NCBI RefSeq assembly: GCF_014066305.1
Contig: NW_023501045.1
Coordinates: 62,001 to 126,000, forward strand
Source: Letharia columbiana
Taxonomy: Eukaryota > Ascomycota > Lecanoromycetes > Lecanorales > Parmeliaceae
Direction: 5' to 3'
Length of the DNA stretch: 64,000 nucleotides
Part shown: positions 40,166 through 49,943 of the stretch, one piece after another
Numbering within the stretch: position 1 is the stretch's first letter
Layout: every line of letters starts with the position of its first letter
Made by a program: the position numbers and the translations under genes
The notes under the pieces: generated by a model
Seen by the model: only the letters and a program-made list of their open reading frames with translations
What the model was told of the DNA's origin: nothing
Database searches by the model: none

Positions 40166-42344
40166 TATATACTTTCTATATTTAATCTTTTTTTTATATA
40201 TCGCGAGAAGATAGCTTAAAGAAATATAACTTATTATATTAAGCTATAATACTTTTAAGAGAATATTATAAAATATATTAATTTTTCTAAATTAACGATT
40301 TAATAAAAAGATTATAATTATAATATATATAATTTTATATTAGATAATAATATTAAAAATATATAATAGATATATAAAATTATCGTTAACGATTTTAATT
40401 ATAAAGTGCTAGCGGATTTCGCGTAATTAATATTAGAAGAAGATAAGCTTTTCTTATTATTAATAGATATAACTCGCTTTCTTTTATATATATAAAATAA
40501 TAAAATATAATTCTATTTAATTTTATATCTTATTAATTTAATATAATTATTAATTAGAATAATAATTAAAATAACTACTTCTAAATATAGAAATTCTAAT
40601 CGAGATATTCTATATATATATTATTCTATAATATAATATTATAAATATATTATATTATAGAATATCTCGCTAAAATCTTATATTATATTAAATATAAGAT
40701 AATATAAATCTTAATAACTTATATTATATTAGAGTATAATATAATAAATTAATATCTTATATTATATTATATCTTTTCGACTAATATATTTAACTTAATT
40801 TAGAAAAGACTTAAAAGCTATAAGAATTATAAGATTATTCTTATTAGAAAGTAAGAATATAGCGAAATAAAGCGTTTTATTATCTAGAAAGATTATTATT
40901 TATTTATAATTATTATAAAAAATAGAGAAAAACCCTTAAAGATTATTATAAATTAGATTATTCTCTTAATAATCTAACGTTATATAACGCTTATATAATT
41001 TAACTTTTATATTAATAATACTATATAATTTATACGCGTTTCTAAAAAATAAAATAAATAAGTTTATTTCGATATATATTTTAGCTAATTTCTTTAGATT
41101 CTAATATTTTAAGTAGTTATAATAAGCGTATTATATATATAAGATTTTCTTATTAATTTAAGAATTTAAAGTATTAATAAATAAGAATAAGAATTTAGAT
41201 TTAGATATAGATATAGATATAATAAACTTATTATAGATAGAAATATCTTTATTAATAACTATTAAGTATATAAGAGTTTTTATTTATATATTTAGCGTAT
41301 AAAGACGATTACGCTAGCGTCTAAAAATAATATTATATTTCTCTATTTTAATATTCTTAAATATAAGCTAAAGCGAATAGTTTTAATTTTTAAGTTATTT
41401 TTAAAAAATTAGATTAAAGCTACTATTAGAGATATATTAGATATCTTTTATATATAGAGTTTATTTATCTTTAAAACTCTTATATTTAAACTTAATACGC
41501 TTAAAGTTAATAGTTATAACTAAGCTATTAACTTTATTAATTAAACGATATAATTTAAATAAGATAAAAATTTAAAAGATTAAAAAGTTATAGATAATAT
41601 ATTAAATATAGATATTATTAATAAATTATAGATATAATAATATAACGATTATAGATATCGAAGAAGTTTAAGTTATAGTCTTTAAGCTCTTTTTAATAAA
41701 GAAATAATAAACTTAATTTTATAAGAATTAAGAATTAATAATAAGATATATAATATTCTTTAAATTAGAATTAATATATATTATAAAATTATACGCTATT
41801 ACTAATTAGATATATATAATAATAATCTTAATATTATTAAATTAATAATTAATAATAAACTTATTATTTTAAGTATTTTTATCTTTATTATTTAAGCTAA
41901 TAATAATATTATTATTATTATCTTTATTATTATCTTTATTACTATAATTATTATAATTAATTTTATAATCTTTATAATTATTATAATCTTTATAATTATT
42001 ATAATCTTTATAATTATTATAATCTTCTCTATTACTATTATTATTTTATTTCTTAAATTTAAGATATAGAATAATATATTTAATATCGTTATATTAATTC
42101 TTTTTATAATAATTATAATATTTATAAATTTAAATATAAAAGTTATTAATATAAGTTTTTTATTAAATTTTATACTTAATAGCTTCGTCGATAATAATTA
42201 ATATAATAACGCTTTATAAATTATATATAAAGAATTTATTAATTAGCGTAATTAGTATATAAGCTTTAATATTAATTAAGTTAATAAAATTAATTATAAT
42301 ATTAATAAATTAAGTAATCGCGTAATTTAGATTAAACTTTACGA
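40166..42344. other. RIP-degraded AT-rich block, no gene recognised
   Basis: No ORF. Around 40,600-40,770 the strings tatattatattatag and its complement recur and could fold locally. A microsatellite lies at 41,963-42,024. Confidence 0.55.
41963..42024. repeat. 18-bp repeat (tataatctttataattat), three to four copies
   Basis: The 18-base unit tataatctttataattat is repeated in tandem with an exact period between about 41,963 and 42,024. Confidence 0.8.
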
Positions 42345-44372
42345 TATTATTATTTTTAAAAATATTATAATTTTAATTATACTATTTATAGTATAAATTA
42401 TATAAAAAATTTAAGCCTAAATAAAAGTAGTTTAATTCTTATCGAACTTTAATTTCGAGAATAAGTTATTAAACTTATTTAGAATCTTTATAAATCTATT
42501 AATATAGAATTAAAGATTATTATTATATCTTATAAAAGTAATATTATTTATCTTTCTAAATATAAAATTAAGAATACTTAAATTTTAAAATTTAAACTTA
42601 TTTAGAGTCTTCTAGACTTTTTTAATATTAATCTTATTCTTAATTTTAAAATATGGGTTCTTTTTATAGCGCGATTTTAATATAATATAGATTTAATCTT
42701 ACGTCTATAGCTAGCTATCGATTTAGACTTTAATAATAATAATATTAATAATTAATTTTATATAGTCTTTTTCGATATAGCGCTATAATCTAAATAACTT
42801 TAATTTATTCTTAAATTATTATTTTTAGATTTAATAATTAAAGATATTTTTAAACTTATTAATATTATTAAGATAATTTAAAAAGATTAAGATTTTAAAT
42901 TTCTTAAAAGATATAATACTTAAAGACTTAATAAGCTCTTTTTATTAGAGAATAAATTAGATAAACTCGCTCTATTAAAGTTTAAATTTAAGAATAAAAT
43001 TTATATATTAATAAGATTTAAAGAAATAATTAAAGTAGATAATATTAATAAAATCGAGCGCGCTTAAAAATTAAAAAGATCTTTATTAGAGATTAACTTT
43101 AATAGAGATTTAAAAATAAATTATTTTAATATTAAATTAAAATCGATAAGAGAGCTTAATATATACTTACTCTCGCTATTAAAATATCTCTTATAATATA
43201 CTAGAGATTTAAGCGTATAAGAGAAATCTTATTAAGCTTTAAGATTAGCTTAATATAGTTTAAATCTTTACTTATAAAGAATCGTTATCTATTAATACTT
43301 AAAATAACGAATAATATTCTATTAAAAAGTTAAATAATTAATAAATATTAAAGATATTAAGATAGTTTAAGAATATTATAATAATAGAAATTTATCTCTT
43401 ATATATAGATATAATATTATATTATTAAAGTTATATTAGCTATCTTAATAGCTAAAAGCTCTATTTATCTTCTTTAAAATTAACTCGATTAAAATTCGAG
43501 ATCGAGATTAATTATAAGATTATTTACTTACTATTAAGATATTTTATCTCTAAAATAAATACTCGCGTTAAGGCTTCTTTATAATAATAGAGATTTTTTT
43601 TTTTCGAGATTAGAGTTTTTATTCTTTTAATTAATATACTTTTATTAATAATAGCTAGAAACTACGTAATTAGCGTTAAAGTTAAGATTATTTTCTTTTA
43701 AATTATATTTCTCTTAGCGATAATTAAGATAACTAGTTTTCAACCTTTATTATAAATATTTTATAATTAAATAAATACGAAGTCTAGATACTCGTTATCT
43801 AATTCTTTAATATTTATAATATATAAATAAGAGCGTATTATCTTTTTATTTAGCGTATTTTATATAGAAAAGCTAGTAATATTTTAGAGATTTTAGCGAT
43901 ATTATAATTTAATTAGTTATATAGCGATTTTAATAATCTCGACTAGATATAATATATCTTAATTCGCTTTATATTATCTCGAATAAAAAGTAAGAGCGCT
44001 TAAGTAATAGCTCTTAGCTCTCGAATTATAAATAAATTATAATTATTTAAACTTAAAATAATTATTTTAAAATAGAAATTTTCTATATTAAGAAGATTAA
44101 TAAAGTCTTCTATAATTATAATTATCTTTATTATAATAAATATAAATATCTAAAGATAATCGTAGCTATAGCGATAGATTATATTATTATTAAAATAGTT
44201 ATCGAATATAACTCGAGCTTATAATTTATTAAAATATAAAGATAAAATACTTAGTTATTTTTTATAGAGTTCTATAGAAGAAAAGAGCGACTTAATATAA
44301 GTATACTAAGACGTATTATATAATATAGTTACGTAATTATTAAAACGTTAAAAGTTATATAATTCGAATTTT
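42345..44372 (+). repeat. RIP-degraded repeat, inverted partner of 61,925-64,000
   Basis: The reverse complement of the last 2 kb of the window aligns here. Landmarks are the tatactatttatagtataa palindrome at about 42,378 and 63,955, ttttttatagcgcgatttta at about 42,662 and 63,660, and ttcgaatt next to acgtaa at the other end. The plus-strand reading holds stretches open except at RIP-type stops, for example around 42,840-43,200, which is rich in Leu, Lys and Glu-like codons. It may be a decayed gene or transposon ORF. I make no family assignment. Confidence 0.75.
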
Positions 44373-44376
44373 AATA

Positions 44377-44665
44377 GATTTTTAAAATTCTTAATACGCT
44401 ATAATTTACTTATTTTAAATATTAAGAATATTTAAGAATTAAAAAATTATAATAGAAGAATAAAAAGTTATTAAAATTCGCGCGAATATTCGATTATTTA
44501 AATACTAGTTATTTTTTTAAAAAATAACTATAAGATCGATTTTTAAAATTCTTAATACGCTATATTATATTTATTTTAAATATTAAGAATATTTAAGAAT
44601 TAAAAGATTATAATAGAATTTTAAAAAGTTATTTAGAGTTACGCGAATATTAACTTAAAAAATCG
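44377..44665. repeat. tandem duplication, 161-bp period
   Basis: The string gatttttaaaattcttaata begins at 44,377 and at 44,538, and the homology continues through aatattaagaatatttaag and a cgcgaatatt end in both. Confidence 0.85.
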
Positions 44666-45640
44666 AGTAATTATATCTCTATTATTAATAAAAAGATAAT
44701 TATATATTATATTTTTAGAATTTTTATATCGTTAGATTTAAAAGACTTAGCTTTATAATATTTATTATATAAATATAAAATTTACTTCTATAAAAGTTAT
44801 AAGAAATAAGTTAGAGAATTAAAGTTATTAATTTCGAGAGTATTTATAATTATTAAATATTAATATAATTATTTTCTTAAAAATCGAGTTTATATTCGAT
44901 AATAAAAGTAAGTAATACGTTTTATAAAATTAAATAAGAGCTTTAAAATATACTTTTTAGAGAGAAAAAAGTAGATTTATTTAGATTTAAAGTTAGATAA
45001 TTATAAGTTTTAACTAATTTCGAATTCGAATTTTTTTAGCGTATAATTAATTTTAAGCTATAATTACTTAACTCTAGTAAATAAATACTTTTCTTAACGT
45101 TAAGAATTTCGAAGTTTTCTATATACGTTAAAAAATAAAATAAGACTAAATCTCTAATTTTTAAACTCTTTTATTAAATAAGAGAGTTTAGAATAAATAA
45201 ATTTAATAAAGATTTTAAAGATTAGTTTTTAATTTAATTACGTTAGAAAAGCGACTTATTACGTTAAATAAAGTTACTTTATTATTATAATATTATATAA
45301 GTATTTTAATTAATTTAAAATCTTTATATATATTTTAAAATCTTTAAAATATATATAAAGACTTTATAAGTACTTCGTAATTAATTATTTAATTTAATAT
45401 TTATAATATTTATTTATTTTAAATTAATCTTAAAACTTAGATTCTTAATTTATAAATAAGCTTAATTTCATACGTCGACAATTAAACTTCGAGTCTCGTA
45501 TCGTGAAATCTAAGTTACGCTCTTAAGATAAGCGTTATATTATTTTATAAAAATAAGTCTTCTTAAAAATCTTTAGAATCTTTATTAAATCTATTTAATA
45601 TTCTTATCTAATTCGTAATTATAGGCAAATTCAGATAGTT
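44666..45640. other. RIP-degraded stretch at the left edge of the gene island
   Basis: AT-rich with no ORF. A palindrome around aaatctttatatatatttta (45,319-45,365) resembles one at 25,060-25,095, and 45,560-45,600 (aaaaatctttagaatcttta) resembles 25,398-25,430. Relatives of the nested transposon family therefore also border the gene island. Composition changes sharply at about 45,620-45,650. Confidence 0.55.
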
Positions 45641-46197
45641 ATCTAAGGTTGCATAATGAAGATAATAAGTGTTTTCAGCCTAGGCGTAAACGCTGCGCCA
45701 GGGAGGCGTTAAGGGATTTCTTAGAACACGGTTTACCTCAGCTTACTTGCCTAAGCCTCATTAACAAGACACCTTTCGATTAAAGCTATAAGTCTCTTTA
45801 TCATACGAAATGAATACCTAATATTGAATCATGAGACGGTGCGGGATGGTTGACTGGTACAATACAATGGCCACGTCGATTATTGGCATTCCCCTTAATC
45901 TCCGTTTAAAGGGGCTAATCATTTGACGCGGAACCGTATACCTAAACGAGTTGCGGCGAGCCTGGCAGCCAGCCGCAGCTTTGCATCGGCGTTTTCCTTT
46001 GATGTGCCAATCCTGCATCCTTCAGGAGGGTAGCAATTTTTACTGAGGCACATACAGATTCAAAAGTATGTAGATCTGAATCATCTCCTCTTTCTCTTAT
46101 GTGAATTTTGTGATACGTGTCTGCGATCAGGGATGTCGATTGTTCTTCTCAAAGGCCTTCAATCTTCTAAACTTTGACTTTTTGAGATTCACACGAC
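45641..46197. promoter_or_regulatory. upstream region of the secreted-protein gene
   Basis: About 550 bp of normal composition with no supported gene. A pyrimidine-rich run (tcatctcctctttctctta, about 46,082-46,100) lies about 100 bp before the start codon, a common feature of fungal promoters. I see no clear TATA box. A 66-codon minus-strand frame at 45,818-46,018 has no recognisable content and is left uncalled. Confidence 0.4.
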
Positions 46198-48993
46198 ATG
46201 TGTAGAACACATCGATTTGTTGGTTGTGCACTGCTAGCATTTCTGGACAGAGGCGTATTGGGCGATGCCGTCTCTGCCCCCAAACCGTATAACTTCTGGA
46301 GTCGAGATTCTGATAGAGCGATGAATGCCAGCGGGCCTCAGACCACGGCAAATGGCACCTCGTTGTACCCGGATTCTAACTTCAATGTTTCAGAAGAGTG
46401 CGTCCTTTGGGACAATACATGTCACGGCGACAAGCAAAATGCGGCATCTATCTTCTTCGGAAAGACTTTAGCGGCCTTGTTGGAAAACGAATGCTTTACT
46501 GTTATAGACAGCGCTGTGGATGCAGTCGTTGGGCTCAATCAAATGATAGATGAAGAACAGGCTCCCTATGATCCAGCCGAATGTCCGGGCGGCATTTCCG
46601 GCATACCGCCTGCTACCTCATCAATGTGGTCAAGCCTGAAAGGCTGGATGAGGGAGCCTGCGTGTGCATCTTCCTCCCTGGTATACGGGTCAGCAGTCCG
46701 CCAGCCGCCAGCACAAGACGCCATCTATGGTTGCTGCGGGCCTTGCGCGATTGGTGGTCCTAATGTTGACGTGTACTACTGGCCATCACCCGAGGCCAAC
46801 ACTTCGTGCTTGAATATCATTGGTACGAGCGTCAACCCACCGACTGAAGGCGCAACCACGGCCGGCGGCTACACATACTGGGGCTATACGCCTATAGATG
46901 CCAACATATACAACCAGATTGTTACCACCATTGTGTATACTTCGATTAACGGAATTTACTTCAAAATGCCGATGTCGAACCCCTGGGAGTCTAAACCAGG
47001 CGCGAGCACCAGTAATAACCCTGGAATGTGGAGTTTGCCGTCAACGACACTTCCTAATTGGAGCACGCCGAAAATCCAACGACGGGCGGAATCGTCGGAA
47101 GCAACGATCCAAGCTCGTGCGAATCCCATTGCCATATCAAACCCGCCCCACGCCCCGATGAATGGATCGAAGTGGGACACTATAAGGAATGACTCCTCCC
47201 CACATAGTATTGTTACGTCCGGCAGTCATACTTTTACTTCTCCTTCCATTTACGTCAACTTTTATAGCCTGAGCGCAACTGATTCCTGTGGGTATCGAGG
47301 CAATAACATCAACTCTACGCTAGTTGCATTTGCTCCAGGAGAGCTCTCGACCGTCGCGACTGCCATGTATCCCGCACTCGAATCTACTATTACTCCGGCA
47401 TCCATCTACAACTTCGATAACCTGCCATGCCCGCCAATGAGCGTCATGTGGAGTCAGTGGTATAAACCAGAACCTGGGGAGCCTTATCGTCCCCTAATCG
47501 TCTTTCCATCCAAGCTTCTCGACATGGATCCTTTGTGGAAGGTTTGCACCCAAGGCTATTTCACGGGCTACGATCCACCGAGAACGCTCGATCCAGCAAC
47601 CGCGATGGTACCTAAGGTGACTCCGCCGTCGAACCCTAATCCAGATCCAAGGCCAGCAACGCCTGCTGCGACACAAGAGAATTTGCCAAAGAGGACCACT
47701 ACACCCGCTGATCCTACTAAGACGTCAGGTGATCCCTCTTTAGCAAAGAGCCATAGCAGTGGTGGCATGCAAGTGGACCCGTCACAGCAAACAGACCCAC
47801 TCAGAGGTACGAAGAAAGCTCCGGCCGATCCTTCATCGAACAATCAAGGCAATGAAGATCTGCAGGGACAGTCTTTACAGGAGGAGCCTGCTTCCAGTGA
47901 TCTCAAGAATGGTCCCACAAATCATGCGTTGCCAAATAATGCGGTCAACAGCGATTTAGATCAGCCAGCAAATAACATGCATGCATCCGGAGGGCCCTCA
48001 ATGGAGGATGTAGGCACAGTACACCAACCACAGCCGCTTGCAACATCAGCTCTAATTTTGATGACTGCTGTATCAGGCAGTCATCATGTCTTAGCAACAG
48101 TTGAGGGCTACAATATTGACGGCGTAGATATCAGACCTGGCGGTAGCGCACCCGATGTTAGGGGGCAACAGATCGCTGTTGACTCGAGCAATGATCCTCA
48201 AATTGGTGGTCAAACAGCACACACTGAGCCGGTAGTATCCTTAGTGACCACCGCAATCGCAAACCACGTGGTTACACCCTTGCCGAAAGGTGTCGCCATT
48301 CAAGGGTTTACACTCAACAACGGGGGTCCTGCAACGATCGTTGCCAGTACGACATTCTCTGTCGACACATCGGGCAACATGTTTGTGAATGGCCACTCCT
48401 ATCGTATAAACAACGATAGCCCCGTACCCATGACGATAAACGGGGAAGTAGTCATACCTCTGCCAACGGGGATATCTATACACTCCGCAACTCTCACGCC
48501 AAACGCGCCAGCTCTTGTCATCTCAGGTACCTCTTACTCGCTTGATTCGTCCAGCAATCTACACTTTGGCGGCTCAAGCTACATGTCAATCGTCAAGATC
48601 GCCGATGTCGACCCGACTCAGGTAAACACAATCGCTGGCCAGCCTGTAATCGAGCTTGCAACGGGCGTTTCCATAGCCGCCACAACGCCTAAAACTGGTG
48701 CTCCAGCAATCCAGGGCCTGTCCGGCGTGCCCATAACCCTAGACTCGTCTAATCTAATTGTTGGCTCTGTTACGATACCCGTGCAGAACAGTTCTTCCTC
48801 GGGATCTCTTCCGGAATTGATCTCAGGCGGGTTATCTAGCCAAACAACGGATGGGGTCAGTAACCCTGGAAAAAAGAATGGTAGTAGTCTGCTGGCTTTT
48901 ACGGGTGGCTCAGGAAGGCGAAAGCGAGACTTCAGCATGTTGCTGTCAGGGTTGATTGGGGCCTGGACTATCATTGTACTACTAAGTTCTTGA
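46198..48993 (+). CDS. predicted secreted, GPI-anchored cysteine-containing protein, 931 aa
   Basis: Single open frame without introns, with GC-normal codon use and no sign of RIP. The N-terminus looks like a signal peptide, with a hydrophobic segment around residues 8-22 and small residues near 23-27. Residues 60-210 contain Cys68, 75, 99, 129, 156, 179, 180, 183 and 204, including a CCGPC motif at 179-183, and likely N-glycosylation sites at Asn43, 52, 63 and 201. Residues from about 465 to 630 are Pro/Ser/Asn/Asp-rich and probably disordered. Residues of about 690-865 hold three related segments of about 50 residues sharing (I/T)PLPxG(V/I)xI, then a gap, then S(V/L)DxSxN. The end is a spacer, basic residues (GRRKRD) and the hydrophobic tail MLLSGLIGAWTIIVLL, which is typical of a GPI-attachment signal. 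Large proteins of this architecture are common in Pezizomycotina and of unknown function. The cell wall or surface is the likely place. The start has a G at -3. The next in-frame Met (residue 42) would lose the signal peptide. Confidence 0.85.
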   Translation: MCRTHRFVGCALLAFLDRGVLGDAVSAPKPYNFWSRDSDRAMNASGPQTTANGTSLYPDSNFNVSEECVLWDNTCHGDKQNAASIFFGKTLAALLENECFTVIDSAVDAVVGLNQMIDEEQAPYDPAECPGGISGIPPATSSMWSSLKGWMREPACASSSLVYGSAVRQPPAQDAIYGCCGPCAIGGPNVDVYYWPSPEANTSCLNIIGTSVNPPTEGATTAGGYTYWGYTPIDANIYNQIVTTIVYTSINGIYFKMPMSNPWESKPGASTSNNPGMWSLPSTTLPNWSTPKIQRRAESSEATIQARANPIAISNPPHAPMNGSKWDTIRNDSSPHSIVTSGSHTFTSPSIYVNFYSLSATDSCGYRGNNINSTLVAFAPGELSTVATAMYPALESTITPASIYNFDNLPCPPMSVMWSQWYKPEPGEPYRPLIVFPSKLLDMDPLWKVCTQGYFTGYDPPRTLDPATAMVPKVTPPSNPNPDPRPATPAATQENLPKRTTTPADPTKTSGDPSLAKSHSSGGMQVDPSQQTDPLRGTKKAPADPSSNNQGNEDLQGQSLQEEPASSDLKNGPTNHALPNNAVNSDLDQPANNMHASGGPSMEDVGTVHQPQPLATSALILMTAVSGSHHVLATVEGYNIDGVDIRPGGSAPDVRGQQIAVDSSNDPQIGGQTAHTEPVVSLVTTAIANHVVTPLPKGVAIQGFTLNNGGPATIVASTTFSVDTSGNMFVNGHSYRINNDSPVPMTINGEVVIPLPTGISIHSATLTPNAPALVISGTSYSLDSSSNLHFGGSSYMSIVKIADVDPTQVNTIAGQPVIELATGVSIAATTPKTGAPAIQGLSGVPITLDSSNLIVGSVTIPVQNSSSSGSLPELISGGLSSQTTDGVSNPGKKNGSSLLAFTGGSGRRKRDFSMLLSGLIGAWTIIVLLSS

Positions 48994-49289
48994 GTATTGA
49001 TGTAAGTCGGTGGGAGAGGGGCTTTAGGCTAGTTAAAGGGATTGACTTGGTAATTCGTGGAGATTGGATTAGCCTCGCTTCTTCATGCAGCAGTATGGGG
49101 GCTGGCTCGGGAACGCTAAGCATCGTGGGCGGAGATGATAGAGTGCAGGGTCGGTGGCTCAGAATATCAATTTCAGCTTGTATTTTTTATATCGCTCGGA
49201 CTTAATTTACATAATATAGCTACACTACTCGTTTTTTCTCGCGGTTCCGTTCTATCAATAATTAGATGATTAATTTATAATCTTATTAG
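48994..49289. other. 3' flank of the secreted-protein gene
   Basis: About 300 bp, GC-normal at first and AT-rich after 49,190. A 71-codon frame at 48,990-49,205 overlaps the stop and has no recognisable content. I see no gene here. Confidence 0.5.
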
Positions 49290-49748
49290 GTGAACAGCAC
49301 TACCTCCACTGCTCCGCAGGTTCTTGACAATGCCGCACTCATCAGCCATGGAGGCAACGCCACTCTTGCAGGTACCGCAAGCGACCCTGATGACCCAAAG
49401 TTTCCGATTGATTATGAATACGGTGGCGTAGTCCCTAGACAGGATCTCTGAGCCTCTGTCCTGGACGGTATGGCAACCGCTGCGCAGTAGGAAGCTAGGG
49501 CTCGCTGTATATTCATCACTGCTGTCAGTATCAGTGGCAATCTAATCTTCCACATCAACGAAGTCTCAAATCATATTTTGAGCTGTGATGTAACGATGAA
49601 GACTTTTCGTCTTGTAGCGCTCATTAGCATGGGACGCAGAGAGTACAAAGAACAGGAAATGAGTCTGTTCTGTGATGGGGACAGCTTGCTGAAGGGTATG
49701 TTTTCAATCTTGGAAAGGCAGCACTCGGGGGTGGTGGTGAGCCAATGA
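49290..49748 (+). pseudogene. coding-like relic interrupted by two in-frame stops
   Basis: One frame runs 153 codons with only two stops before its end: TGA at 49,449-49,451 and TAG at 49,488-49,490. Both could come from CGA and CAG by single C-to-T changes. The first part reads NSTTSTAPQVLDNAALISH and then a Gly/Asp/Pro-rich segment. After the second stop comes a run with CIFITAVSVSGNLIFHINEV and a Cys. There is no ATG at the start, and the preceding ttattag could be an intron acceptor for a lost upstream exon. I do not recognise the family. It may be a decayed gene between the two intact ones. Confidence 0.4.
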
Positions 49749-49943
49749 GCAATGAATGATGAGTCTTTATTGGGTGTCGAAGCGTTGGTCCAGAGATGGA
49801 CGTACAGTGATAGTCTTGCCATCAGCATTTCGGCACGTTCTAATTAGATGTCTCGAGGTTAATCCAAAGCTTACGTCGCGAACTGTAACCCATAATTTTT
49901 GTCTCAAGTCCGCTTTTCTCTCACCCCTTCATCCCCTAACCAT

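Noticed and set aside
1..45600. Mitochondrial DNA as the source of the AT-rich sequence
   Set aside because: There are no mitochondrial genes or tRNAs, CpG is retained while CpA/TpG is lost, and decayed LTR retrotransposons are present. RIPed nuclear DNA explains all of this.
45818..46018. 66-codon minus-strand ORF upstream of the secreted-protein gene
   Set aside because: No recognisable domain, no intron signals and no codon bias distinguishing it from chance in GC-normal DNA.
46581..48974. Overlapping ORFs of 60-118 codons within the secreted-protein gene
   Set aside because: They lie in other frames of a long, clearly coding frame with signal peptide and GPI-type tail.
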